DNA of 64,000 nucleotides, taken from NCBI RefSeq assembly GCF_022436675.1, contig NZ_JAKUJZ010000008.1, positions 122,386 to 186,385 of the forward strand. The letters are read 5' to 3'. Origin of the DNA: Rheinheimera hassiensis. Its GTDB lineage: Bacteria > Pseudomonadota > Gammaproteobacteria > Enterobacterales > Alteromonadaceae. A program made the translations under genes and the position numbers. The notes beneath the pieces were generated by a model, which saw only the letters and a program-made list of their open reading frames with translations, did no database searches and had not been told where the DNA came from. Below are positions 54,380 through 62,936 of this stretch, piece by piece. Positions within the stretch are counted from its first letter, which is position 1. Each line of letters starts with the position of its first letter.

Positions 54380-54468
54380 ACTCAAGCTCCGCTGTTATTT
54401 AATAAGCAGCAGTATAGCGCAAATTTTATGCGCAGATAACACGCGCAAAGCTGCTGCCAAATTCTGAA

Positions 54469-54555
54469 ATGCTTAACTTTGACTTACATGATTATATTGA
54501 AATTGTCTGCCTGTACCGTTACCTGCTAAAGCTGAACCTATCTCCTAAGGTTCAA
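54469..54555 (+). pseudogene. Truncated second copy of rof
   Basis: An ATG at 54469 opens MLNFDLHDYIEIVCLYRYLL, nearly identical to the first 20 residues of Rof at 53445. The similarity ends about 27 codons in, and TAA follows at 54553. The 3' end runs into the barstar stop codon. It appears to be the 5' part of a duplicated rof cut off by arrival of the barnase/barstar pair. Confidence 0.75.
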
Positions 54556-54898
54556 TAAATAACTCAACCTGCAGCTTTACTCCTTTGCTACCAGCGTATT
54601 GCATCACGTCTTGCATTAATTGCTGCCAGTTGGCAAGCGCATCATAATCAGTTGTTACCTGGCTACCGGTGCAAAAACGCCACACAGTTGGCTCAGTCAG
54701 GGTATCCACAATATCCAGCAACAGATCATAAGCGGCATCTAAATTTGCGCCAAAATAATCGGGAAACGAAAAATGCCGTTGCAGGCTGGCCATTATTGCC
54801 TGTTTGCTTAGCATGCCATCTTTAGCAAGGCAAATGGCATCCGACGGCGCTGCGATATGCTGCAGCAAAACACTGCCGTTATTGTCTTGATATGTCAT
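54545..54898 (-). CDS. Barstar-family RNase inhibitor
   Basis: This 117-aa acidic protein has the barstar fold pattern, with the conserved core FPDYFGANLDAAYDLLLDIV (residues ~47-66) that contacts the RNase active site. It neutralises the partner RNase in the cytoplasm. It overlaps the RNase gene upstream by 4 nt. In most barnase/barstar pairs the inhibitor follows the RNase, as here. Confidence 0.86.
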   Translation of the reverse strand: MTYQDNNGSVLLQHIAAPSDAICLAKDGMLSKQAIMASLQRHFSFPDYFGANLDAAYDLLLDIVDTLTEPTVWRFCTGSQVTTDYDALANWQQLMQDVMQYAGSKGVKLQVELFIEP

Positions 54899-55299
54899 GG
54901 CGCACCAGAAATTATTCGAAATGAGCTGTAATGATCTTCGGTGTAATAATACACGTCCGGCGGATTACCACCGGTAACTACCCGCCTCGGCCCCCGGTGT
55001 GACAGGCCTGGCGTATCAACCGTATATTCGCGGTAGTAACCGCTGGGTTTAATCGGCAACAGGCGTTCTCTGTTGTGAAAAGTAATGCCATCACGATCAT
55101 AAGGAAAAGGGCCGTTATCACGGATCCGCAGTAGCGTTTTTTCTAGCTCACGCTCCTGAGCAAACAGATGTTGTGGCGGGCTGTCGCTCTGCTGCGTTAC
55201 GGCCTGTTGAGAACCGCCATTAAAGCTATCGCTTAAATTGCTACCTTGAAAATGGTAGATGCCAGCCAGCACCAGCAATATCAATAGAAACTTTTTCAT
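54895..55299 (-). CDS. Barnase-like guanyl-specific ribonuclease
   Basis: This 134-aa secreted or anchored RNase has an N-terminal hydrophobic signal/anchor (MKKFLLILLVLAGIYHF) and a C-terminal RNase domain (~65-134). Catalytic residues are visible: Glu in YYREYTVDTPG, Arg in HRGPRRVV and His in EDHYSSF. It would cleave RNA outside the producing cell or in competitors, with barstar protecting the producer. AAGGA 6 nt before ATG 55299 supports the start. Confidence 0.88.
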   Translation of the reverse strand: MKKFLLILLVLAGIYHFQGSNLSDSFNGGSQQAVTQQSDSPPQHLFAQERELEKTLLRIRDNGPFPYDRDGITFHNRERLLPIKPSGYYREYTVDTPGLSHRGPRRVVTGGNPPDVYYYTEDHYSSFRIISGAP

Positions 55300-55539
55300 C
55301 AGAAATCCTTTTCAACCTTGTTTAGCTTAATCGTTACAAACAATACCCAGCTTTCATCAGATTTAACAACAGAAATTGCTGCTCCGCCGGTAATACATTG
55401 CAGCAGTTTCAGGTCGAATTTATGTTTTCATCGTAACTTGCTGCATATGCAGCTTAGTTAGCCGCTATGTAGCATCCAACGCCACATTTGGCTTTGCGTT
55501 GTACCAATTAACAATTGGGCCTGACCCTCAACGTTAAAA

Positions 55540-56034
55540 ATGCCACGCATACTGACATTGGCAACTGTTTCAGGGGAAGTCCACCTGGCCAATACCGCCA
55601 GCTATTTGATATTTGGCCACAATACCAATCGCTATGTGCATGTATGTGTGATGATATTCGGCGTGCTGATATTGCCCTTGATGCTTATTGGTACCGTAAC
55701 CAATATGCTAATTACTCCGGCTTTATTTTCCGCGTTACAACTTTTAGCTTTAGCGTTAAGCACAGCGGCTACAGTATATTTATTCTGGCTTTGGTATCTG
55801 GAAACTAAGCAACCGGAGTCCATTCGCACGGATGTCTTCAGTAATTCTGATTTACCCCGCTGGCAGCTGGTTGCAGCATTGTTCTGATTGCCTGCCTTGT
55901 TTATATTTATCCCGTTGGTATATGGTGCGCCTTACGTTTTGCACAGTCTCAGCGGCAACTATGCCAGCCTGGATTTAGTTGTTGGCAACAAAACATCGTC
56001 TTATCATCAAAGAGGTTGCAAACATGGGTTGCTT
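55540..56034 (+). pseudogene. Interrupted membrane-protein gene
   Basis: ATG 55540 opens 115 codons with two to three hydrophobic helices (VHVCVMIFGVLILPLMLIG, FSALQLLALALSTAATVYLF). It is stopped by TGA at 55885-55887. Directly after this, in the same frame, the coding pattern continues for about 48 codons, starting LPALFIFIPLVYGAPYVLHS, until TAA at 56032-56034. Either a nonsense mutation or a sequencing error has split one ~165-aa membrane protein. A further 24-aa ORF (56024-56098, with AGAGG upstream) overlaps the end. The remaining 55300-55539 and 56099-56243 show no gene. Confidence 0.55.
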
Positions 56035-56243
56035 TAAGTTTGCTAAATGGCTATGGTTGTCGCCATTGGTACCCGGTACTTTTTACATGAGAAATTAACT
56101 TTGTTTAGCGTAATAAACCTCATACAGAACTTCCCTCTCGCCTTCCAGCCTTAAACCGGGCGCACTTGTTGCGTCCGGTAGTGACACCTTTAAACAACTA
56201 ATCTTTCACCGTTATAACCTCTTCTACTTATATTGGAGGCTGA

Positions 56244-56633
56244 ATGCTATTGCGTCAGTTCTGGGCAGATCCCGGCTTGCTAAACGTAACCGCCCGGCAA
56301 ACATTATTACCTTCCGGTCATTCACCTATATCACCGGTAATTCAACAACAATCCCTTAGCCGCCCAGCACGGTTACGTGCAGCTGCGCAAAAAAACGTAG
56401 CTTTGCATGCAGCGGCAGGTTGCACGGTGCAGCTGGTATCAATGCAGGATGAACTACGCTGTTGTTTCAAACTGGTCACAACCCCTGACCCAGATATAAG
56501 CAAAGGAGAGCTATCCGAGCTATCACCACTTGGACAAGCCATGCTGGGCAAAGGAATTGGTGAACAGGTAAAGTTGAAAATCCCGGGCGTTAACGTGCAT
56601 TTTCTTATTACGGATATCCTCGGTGACTTATAA
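56244..56633 (+). CDS. GreA/GreB C-terminal-like (Rnk-type) protein
   Basis: This 129-aa protein has a GreA/GreB C-terminal fold with LSPLGQAMLGKGIGEQVKLKIPG (residues ~92-114), the region that contacts RNA polymerase in Gre factors and in Rnk. The N-terminal coiled coil of GreA is absent. It may modulate RNA polymerase as Rnk does. GGAGG lies 6 nt before the ATG. It lies in a region of small orphan genes. Confidence 0.72.
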   Translation: MLLRQFWADPGLLNVTARQTLLPSGHSPISPVIQQQSLSRPARLRAAAQKNVALHAAAGCTVQLVSMQDELRCCFKLVTTPDPDISKGELSELSPLGQAMLGKGIGEQVKLKIPGVNVHFLITDILGDL

Positions 56634-56788
56634 CGCCGGGTAAAACGCAATATCACCCATATTCAAAGGAGGTTTCAATTTGAAGCACTTAGGCTCGCAG
56701 CACGGTTTTGCACAATAGTGATACGCCAGCCAAGATTGTAGCCCGCTGCGACTGCAACACTAGCTGGTTATTGTTCAGGAGTATTTTC

Positions 56789-56878
56789 ATGAGTAAGCAA
56801 AATACCAAAAAGAAGCCGCAACACGACATTAAAGAAAAGCGCCGGCTTAAACGTGAGAAGCGTACTAACGACGCTTAA
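56789..56878 (+). CDS. Small basic 29-aa protein
   Basis: ATG 56789 opens 29 codons to TAA 56876-56878, with AGGAG 7 nt upstream. The product is very basic, starting MSKQNTKKKPQHDIKEKRR, with about 45 percent Lys or Arg. It may bind nucleic acid or the ribosome. No family is recognised, but start, ribosome-binding site and composition argue for a real gene. Confidence 0.45.
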   Translation: MSKQNTKKKPQHDIKEKRRLKREKRTNDA

Positions 56879-57147
56879 GTAATTAGCCAATAACCTCTGA
56901 GGGTGCAAACGGACTTGCCCCTATTTAAGAACCAAACTTTAACTTTCCAGGCCTGATCATCAGGGTTTATTACGCCTCATAATGCCAGGCCATGATTACG
57001 TATATTACACCAGCAAATGGAAGCCACCCGGCACTTGTTTGAACAGTAACTTCTGTTACCCTGAAAAACATCATACGGGGCTTGCGCGATGGTCGCGCTG
57101 TCACTGTAAAAGCCTGACTTATCCCCCAGCATCAGGCACGCACCACC

Positions 57148-57181
57148 TTTACCACCTACAGTAAGGACTCCGCTTTATGCC
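57148..57181 (+). repeat. Duplicated leader, copy B
   Basis: TTACCACCTACAGTAAGGAC followed by CGCTTTATGCCC forms the ribosome-binding site and start of the gene at 57177. It is the intact partner of the copy at 53777-53810. Confidence 0.5.
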
Positions 57182-57608
57182 CAAAATCCTGATCACTGCG
57201 TTTTTAGGCTTGTTAAGCACAACAGCACAGGCCAGCCTCATACAACTGGAACTAAACTGTCACCTGATCCCGCTGGATTATCCCGGTTTCAGTCTGGACG
57301 ACATAGAAGAGCGCACAGTAATACTGGATGCCGCAAATCCTGCCGCCAAGCCACTGTTCACTGTAAAAGACCATACTTTTCTAGTTAGTGTTAACCGCAC
57401 AGATATTACCGATGTACCGCATATTCTGGATTTTTATCTGGAGGTACAGCCACCAGCCCCCGCTGCGCCGGTAAGGGCCTATAGTGCATCTTATTTTAGC
57501 CCCGGCAGCGGCAAGCATCACGGCCGATTAGAACTGCTGCACTATGGCGATAAAGCTGAACCCTATCCCACGGGCCAGCTGGTATTTGAATGCCAGCAGT
57601 ATGAGTAA
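57177..57608 (+). CDS. Uncharacterised exported protein
   Basis: This 143-aa protein has a signal peptide (MPKILITAFLGLLSTTAQA), followed by a beta-rich mature part beginning SLIQLELNCHLIPLDYPG. AAGGA lies 10 nt before the ATG. It contains two Cys (N-terminal LNCHL and C-terminal FECQQYE), perhaps a disulfide. There is no known family. The leader before it is nearly the same as a sequence at 53777-53810. The preceding 56879-57176 is without another convincing gene. Confidence 0.65.
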   Translation: MPKILITAFLGLLSTTAQASLIQLELNCHLIPLDYPGFSLDDIEERTVILDAANPAAKPLFTVKDHTFLVSVNRTDITDVPHILDFYLEVQPPAPAAPVRAYSASYFSPGSGKHHGRLELLHYGDKAEPYPTGQLVFECQQYE

Positions 57609-57718
57609 AACATCGCTGTCTCGTCACATTCAGGCAGTTCAGTTGCAATTGAGATATAGCCACAAACTGGCAGTTACGGCAGTAACAGAGTAAACTTTAG
57701 CCACTGTCAGGAGGAAAT

Positions 57719-57877
57719 ATGACTAAGCCTTATTCCCACAGCGTTAAAGAAAAACCGGTTAAGTTTAAGCCTAAACAGCAGAACTACCAGACCAGTCTGC
57801 AGTACGAAGGCATGGTGTTGAAAAAAGAGAACACTGATAAAACCATAGAGCAGTTACGCCGTAAGTATGCGCGATAA
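57719..57877 (+). CDS. Small basic 52-aa protein
   Basis: ATG 57719 opens 52 codons to TAA 57875-57877, with GGAGG 4-5 nt upstream. The product is basic and probably helical at the C-terminus: MTKPYSHSVKEKPVKFKPKQ, then a helix-prone NTDKTIEQLRRKYAR. It has no signal or membrane segment. It has the look of a conserved small cytoplasmic protein, possibly nucleic-acid or ribosome-associated. No family is assigned. Confidence 0.55.
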   Translation: MTKPYSHSVKEKPVKFKPKQQNYQTSLQYEGMVLKKENTDKTIEQLRRKYAR

Positions 57878-58103
57878 ATACGGCGTATTGCAGGATAATC
57901 TGATCCAATTATTTTTGCAACTGACTCCACATTGAGCTTTGTATCATTGAAACTGCCCTCGAGCGTTGTAAATATCACATCTTGTGTTGACGCTATATCA
58001 ACCGATTGCTACGATTACGCCATCCAACCCTGAGCAGTAAGCTTGCATCAACTATCTAGATGCATGCCGAGCCTCGGGGTTTTTCTATTTAGAGCTAAAG
58101 CAA

Positions 58104-58820
58104 ATGTCTACCGCGATATTGATCGACGGCGCTTTTTTTATAAAGCGCATCCGCCATTTTGAGCCCGCAAACTACTTTAACGCTCAGCGTATCGCCGATT
58201 TAGCTGTACGCTGCGCGATGCTGCATTTAAAAGACGGAGAACGGGCCGAGCGTTCACTTTATAGAATATTTTTCTATGACTGCGCCCCGTTGGAAAAGAA
58301 AATGCACAACCCGGTTTCTCGCCTTGCAATTGATTTTTCAAAATCTGACGAAGCTAAATTTCGACTTGAACTACATCAGCGACTGCTGAAAAAACGCAAA
58401 CTGGCTTTAAGGCTTGGCGAACTGTCGAAGGCTTCGGAATGGGTGATAAAACCATTGGTAGCTCAGTCCATATTAAAAGGTCAGCGCAACTTAGCAACGG
58501 CTCCTTTGCTGGAGTCAGAGGTTACTATCAGTACCCGTCAAAAAGGCGTAGACATGCGTATTGGTATTGATATCACTACGCTGACCTTAAAGCAGCAGGT
58601 TAACCAAATTATCCTCATCGCCGGAGACTCTGATTTTGTGCCCGCAGCAAAGTTGGCCCGACGCGAAGGAGTCGATTTTATCCTTGATCCCATGTGGCAA
58701 GTTGTTCCGGCAAAGCTAAACGAACATATCGATGGCTTACGCAGCACTTATCGAACAAAACAAAATGGAGCTGCTGCACACGGCCAAAGCGATACAGATG
58801 ACGCGGCAAATGCTCAATAA
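58104..58820 (+). CDS. NYN-domain (PIN-like) ribonuclease-like protein
   Basis: This 238-aa protein belongs to the NYN/LabA group of PIN-fold nucleases. Acidic active-site motifs are visible: ILIDGAFF (Asp ~8), the central KGVDMRIGID (Asp ~153, Asp ~159) and IAGDSDFVPAAKLAR (Asp ~178, Asp ~180). It is probably an RNase acting on cellular or foreign RNA. It is an isolated gene in an accessory-rich region, so a defence or stress role is possible but unproven. Confidence 0.85.
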   Translation: MSTAILIDGAFFIKRIRHFEPANYFNAQRIADLAVRCAMLHLKDGERAERSLYRIFFYDCAPLEKKMHNPVSRLAIDFSKSDEAKFRLELHQRLLKKRKLALRLGELSKASEWVIKPLVAQSILKGQRNLATAPLLESEVTISTRQKGVDMRIGIDITTLTLKQQVNQIILIAGDSDFVPAAKLARREGVDFILDPMWQVVPAKLNEHIDGLRSTYRTKQNGAAAHGQSDTDDAANAQ

Positions 58821-58871
58821 ATAAATGCAAATAGCGGTGCTATGTCCGATACCATTTTTAACGGTTGATAG

Positions 58872-59906
58872 CTAAGCCGCCTCACGCTTTCTTACCTGAG
58901 CCAGGTGCAATTTACTCAGCACTTTTTTGCCTGCCTTGGCCATATTTAACCTAGCGCTAAACTGGAGCAGCTGGTCATCGCTAAAACACGGCTGAGTGAA
59001 GCGGTTAATGTAATCCCCTACCAACTCGGTATACATTACGTTTTGCGGTATTTGAAATTTAAACTGCGCGCGCAGGCTAAAAGCAACAACTGAGTGCACG
59101 CTATCGCCGTCTTTGCCGCTTAAACCAAGCAGCTGTTTAACCGCTTCAGTGTGTTTATAGTTTTGGTGCAGCGGGTTCATAAACTGATGCTTGCTGCGAA
59201 AGCGCTGTACCGTCCACTTTGGTTGCTTTTCACCGCCAAAAATCCAGCCACGGTAGTTTTTAACCGCTATAACAAAGATACCAAAGGGGCTTAATACCAG
59301 GTGGTCTACCTCGGTAAAATCACCTTTTTCTGCCGGTATTACCAAATTGCGATAGTGCTGATAGCTGGCTGGTAGCTCGCTCACCAAAACCCGGTGTAGC
59401 GCCCACTCGCCAAGCGCGCCTTTGATGCGCGCGGCATAACGGCCAGCGAGAAACGCCAGCAAACCAATAACAATGGCAAACAGCAGCACAAATGCCAGCA
59501 TGCCGCCCAGCAGTGCCAGCACAGGGGCAAATAGTGCTTTTAGCACATCAGCAGGCTTTGGCGGCACGGCAGGCGCCGGTTTAACCGGCGGCGGTGTTGC
59601 GGCTTTAACAGCAACATTAGCGTTAACCGGCTTTGTTGTTACAGTGTTTTTAACGCTGCCAACGGTGATGGTTTTGGCTGGAATATTAGTAAGCACCAAA
59701 TCTTTTACCGGTGCCGGTATCGGGTTTTGGCAGTGGTTATCAACTTCCCGCTTAGCGCTTTGGTAGTTATGGCTATTCGGCTGAGCTGAAAATTGCACCA
59801 TTTGGTGCTGCAGCAGCAAACACGCCGCTTCGGTGTATTGCTTTTGGCCAAAGGCCAGCGGGGAGATAGGCAGTAATAGCGGTAAAGCAAAACGCATCCA
59901 GCGCAT
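58872..59906 (-). CDS. NERD-domain membrane protein with an altered ExK site
   Basis: This 344-aa protein has an N-terminal hydrophobic segment, a Pro/Val-rich linker (VKAATPPPVKPAPAVPPKPA), a membrane helix (~135-165) and a NERD nuclease-like domain (~175-300, with GEWALHRVL, DFTEVDHLVLSPFGIFVIAVKNYRG). The usual NERD/PD-(D/E)XK motif is ExK, as in VIETKN; here it reads AVK, encoded by GCG where GAG would give Glu. This substitution is visible directly and suggests loss of nuclease activity or a different chemistry. It is a single gene. Confidence 0.85.
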   Translation of the reverse strand: MRWMRFALPLLLPISPLAFGQKQYTEAACLLLQHQMVQFSAQPNSHNYQSAKREVDNHCQNPIPAPVKDLVLTNIPAKTITVGSVKNTVTTKPVNANVAVKAATPPPVKPAPAVPPKPADVLKALFAPVLALLGGMLAFVLLFAIVIGLLAFLAGRYAARIKGALGEWALHRVLVSELPASYQHYRNLVIPAEKGDFTEVDHLVLSPFGIFVIAVKNYRGWIFGGEKQPKWTVQRFRSKHQFMNPLHQNYKHTEAVKQLLGLSGKDGDSVHSVVAFSLRAQFKFQIPQNVMYTELVGDYINRFTQPCFSDDQLLQFSARLNMAKAGKKVLSKLHLAQVRKREAA

Positions 59907-60113
59907 AAAACGTCCCTGATTTATGGAATGCTGATGCTAGCAGGGTAAAAAGCTATGAGCAATAAGCAATGTCTAAGCTCTATGATAGTTGTAGCTAATT
60001 AAATAAAACCCATTCCACAGCCACAAAAAGAACAAATAAGTTACATATTTGCAATTTTGCATTATTATCAGTTGATAGCTTATGTATTTGTTCTAATAGC
60101 ACGGAGGCAAATT

Positions 60114-60749
60114 ATGGAAATATATCTGTTAGCGCGCGATTTGAATGGTGTGCCGGTAGGTCGGCACCAATTCTTTGTTATTTTAACCGGCGATTCACAA
60201 CAAACTTTTCGCTTGTCGCACTCCAATCAGACACTAAGCAGCCGTAAAATCGGCAAGCAATATGGCCTCGTATTGGGCGCCCAGAATGTCGCATCTACCG
60301 GAACATCAGCACCAAAATATAACCGGCTTACTTTTGTGCCATTCGAGCGGGCAGACTTGTCATGCGCTATTGAGTACTTTGGTGGCGAAGCGTCGATCTT
60401 ATCCGGCCAGTTTGGCTATCAAAAGGCTGAGGCAAGGCGTATCCATCCCCGACAAGGTTACACAGAACAACAATTGGCTCAGGCAATTCTGACAGCAATA
60501 GATTTTTATGTTGTAAATGAAGGCAGTCAGCCCATAGCATATCCACCACCATGGTTTGGTAAGAACAGTAACAGCTGGACAAACTCTATTCTTGACGTAG
60601 TGCCTGCTGATTTACCGAGCGATGCAAAGACAAGACGCAAGCTTGGTGACTTCAATGGTGCAGATGCTGCGCACGATGTTCGCATCCATCAAATGTATTT
60701 CAAGGGGCTATGTAATCCATGCACAGTGCAAAATCCGGCTTATCGTTAA
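60114..60749 (+). CDS. Uncharacterised 211-aa protein, overlapped by a membrane protein gene
   Basis: This soluble protein begins MEIYLLARDLNGVPVG, has a central domain with RLTFVPFERADLSCAIEYFGGEA and ends with a peptidase- or toxin-like segment PPWFGKNSNSWTNSIL. The FG.NSNS pattern resembles the C-terminal NSNSF segments of polymorphic toxins. GGAGG lies ~7 nt before ATG 60114. The 160-aa membrane protein gene starts inside its 3' end (31-nt overlap), an organisation seen for toxin-immunity pairs. The function is unproven. Confidence 0.6.
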   Translation: MEIYLLARDLNGVPVGRHQFFVILTGDSQQTFRLSHSNQTLSSRKIGKQYGLVLGAQNVASTGTSAPKYNRLTFVPFERADLSCAIEYFGGEASILSGQFGYQKAEARRIHPRQGYTEQQLAQAILTAIDFYVVNEGSQPIAYPPPWFGKNSNSWTNSILDVVPADLPSDAKTRRKLGDFNGADAAHDVRIHQMYFKGLCNPCTVQNPAYR

Positions 60750-61201
60750 TTCCTGACACCCTGGCACGCGCTGTTTCAACAACTGCACTGCTGTTTGTCA
60801 TTGTTGCACTTATCGCAATACTGCGCGGCTTAAGTCAGGATATTACCTACCCGCTGGCCAGTGATGACTGGTATTTAGTGGCTGGTTTTCTCAGCGTCTG
60901 GTGCCTTGTTCCGGCCCTGTTGGCAACAGTAATCAGCGCCCTTAGCAAGGTTAGCCACAGCAAAAGCTATATGTTGCTTGGGCTACTCCAAGTCATTTTG
61001 TTATATGGCTACAGCTACCATATCCATAAACAGCCAGGCAATGAACTTGGCAGCTCACCACTTATTTTGCTGGTGTATCTGGCAATACCGGTTGCAGCTA
61101 TTTACTACCCGATGTTTTTCGTGGGTAAGGCTTTTAGTAAATTCCGGCTGGCGGCAGTTTTAACCGCGGCGTTAATGTTAACTTATGCGGTTCTGGGTTG
61201 A
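60719..61201 (+). CDS. Small four-helix membrane protein, possible immunity partner
   Basis: This 160-aa inner-membrane protein has four predicted helices (residues ~22-38, ~52-72, ~83-98, ~112-130 and onward). It is coupled to the soluble gene upstream by a 31-nt overlap. Neither sequence matches a family I can name. A membrane partner fits an immunity protein to a periplasm-active toxin; this is inference from gene order. Confidence 0.6.
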   Translation: MHSAKSGLSLIPDTLARAVSTTALLFVIVALIAILRGLSQDITYPLASDDWYLVAGFLSVWCLVPALLATVISALSKVSHSKSYMLLGLLQVILLYGYSYHIHKQPGNELGSSPLILLVYLAIPVAAIYYPMFFVGKAFSKFRLAAVLTAALMLTYAVLG

Positions 61202-61335
61202 GATTTAAGGTTAAGTCGAATTTGATATTTGGCTAATAAAGCGGCCGAAGACCGCACGACTGAATATCATCAAGTGACGACAGGCTGGCTGATAATGAGG
61301 GCAGGCATACTAGGCGCTGGTTTTGTATTCTGAGT

Positions 61336-61464
61336 TTAAAATTCTCGCAATACCAATGTCACTGACCCCATCGATTCATTTGGCAGTAACCCACATTCCT
61401 TGTACCAGCTAATCCCCAGAAAAATACTTATTGCCAGTGCAATACTTAGCAGCCAGGATTTCAT
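61336..61464 (-). CDS. Possible 42-aa membrane peptide
   Basis: ATG 61464 on the minus strand opens MKSWLLSIALAISIFLGISW, an N-terminal hydrophobic segment, and continues to residue 42 with one Cys. The ribosome-binding site is weak (AAAGTAAG). It is the only plausible gene in the 411-bp gap 61202-61612, which also contains the inverted repeat GCGGC / GCCGC-like segments and no other signal. Confidence 0.35.
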   Translation of the reverse strand: MKSWLLSIALAISIFLGISWYKECGLLPNESMGSVTLVLREF

Positions 61465-61612
61465 TAATTACTTACTTTAAATCGTTAACGCGACCTTTAC
61501 GCTTCAGGCCTGCGAAGACCCAGAAAATTTGCAGCTTCGTAGTCATATTGAGTACATTAAAAATCTGCCACTAAGTGTTTACCAATTTGAATCCCGTGGT
61601 TGTAGTATCAAA

Positions 61613-62824
61613 CTAATAACTACCAGCATTTTTGCGCAAGTTAATCAGCTGCAGTAAAGCCCCCACTAAAGCGATAGCCCCGGCACAAATAGCCAACATG
61701 CCTATCGGCACCTCTAACAAAAGTGCCAAGCCACCTAATGCAGCACCAATAGCACTACCCAGATATAGTGCCGACTCATTGAGCGCAACAGCCAGGTTAC
61801 CATCGCCTCGCGCCTCGCGTTCATAAAGTAACTGATTATTTTGTGGTACTTGTAATGCCCAACCAGCAGCCCCCCAAAGCACTATTGGCAAGATAGCCAG
61901 CCATAGGTCCCAGCGAGCCAATACAGGCAGCAATAAAAATGACAGTGTTAGCGCCAACATGATTAGCAAAGTCATTTTCGAGCCTCCAAAGTGATCAGCA
62001 AAAGGCCCGATTAAAAAGCTCCCTAATACCCCGCCAATCCCCCATACCCACAAAAAAGGCGTAACCGATGCCGAGCTATCATAGCTTGCGATCAGCACCG
62101 CCAAAAAGGTATACATACCCAGGCTTGAAATCGCTGCCAGCAAAGACACCAAAAGAATCATTGTGACCTGGCCATCCAGCAACAGCGACAACTTACGATG
62201 AAAAGGAATAAAATCAGCACCTGGTAGCGCAGGCAGGCGCCAGAATAGCCCCACTAACGCGATCATGCCAAGCAACGCTACCAGCCATAATGCCGACGCC
62301 CAGCCCAATTGCTCTGCCAGCACCAGCCCAACCGGTACACCTAATACCGTACCTGCAGCCATGCCTCCCATTACCGTAGCAATAGCTTTGCCCCGACTTT
62401 CAGGAGAAACCGAAGCGACAGCCGCAATCCCCAAAGCCAAATAAACACCCGAACCTATTCCCGCCAACACGCGACAAAATAGTAACCAGGTAAAATCTGT
62501 AGCCAGCGCACTGGCCGCATTCGCCACAACAAATACCAACAATGCGGTCAATAAGCCGTTACGTTGGTGATTGCCTGGCAATAATGCCACCACCACCGGC
62601 GAACCGATACCATAAGCAAGCGTAAAAGCCGTTACTAACTGCGCAGAAACAGCAACAGACACACTGAAAGCTTGCTCAATCATCGGAATAAGCCCTGCGG
62701 TAACATACGACGCCATACCAAGCGCAAAGGCGCCCAGGGCAATCAGGTAAACCGTAGCTAATGCCGGAGCCTTAGCGCTGTTAACCGACCTATTTGCATC
62801 ACGATAATCATGGGTTTTACACAT
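61613..62824 (-). CDS. MFS efflux transporter (Bcr/EmrD-like)
   Basis: This 403-aa protein has about twelve helices and drug-efflux MFS features: GAFALGMASYVTAGLIPMIEQ in helix 1, RVLAGIGSGVYLALGIAAVASV and the antiporter-like VLGVPVGLVLAEQLGW. GGAGAGC lies just before ATG 62824. It is divergent from the MmyB-like XRE regulator at 62937, ~110 bp away, which very probably controls it. The substrate is unknown. Confidence 0.9.
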   Translation of the reverse strand: MCKTHDYRDANRSVNSAKAPALATVYLIALGAFALGMASYVTAGLIPMIEQAFSVSVAVSAQLVTAFTLAYGIGSPVVVALLPGNHQRNGLLTALLVFVVANAASALATDFTWLLFCRVLAGIGSGVYLALGIAAVASVSPESRGKAIATVMGGMAAGTVLGVPVGLVLAEQLGWASALWLVALLGMIALVGLFWRLPALPGADFIPFHRKLSLLLDGQVTMILLVSLLAAISSLGMYTFLAVLIASYDSSASVTPFLWVWGIGGVLGSFLIGPFADHFGGSKMTLLIMLALTLSFLLLPVLARWDLWLAILPIVLWGAAGWALQVPQNNQLLYEREARGDGNLAVALNESALYLGSAIGAALGGLALLLEVPIGMLAICAGAIALVGALLQLINLRKNAGSY

Positions 62825-62936
62825 TATTTAGCTCTCCAGATGGGAAAAGCGCCTAGTCTATTACTCCAATTAAACTGTTACAATTTAACAATTTATGCTA
62901 TTACTTAAAGCAACAGTTGCACTGCGCTAAAAAACT

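Noticed and set aside
56982..57164. 60-aa Cys/His-rich ORF on the plus strand
   Set aside because: It has no ribosome-binding site, and its end overlaps the leader and ribosome-binding site of the gene at 57177.
53690..58100. Integron cassette array
   Set aside because: The many small genes and ccdAB suggested cassettes, but genes lie on both strands and no paired GTTRRRY/RYYYAAC attC-like sites were found.
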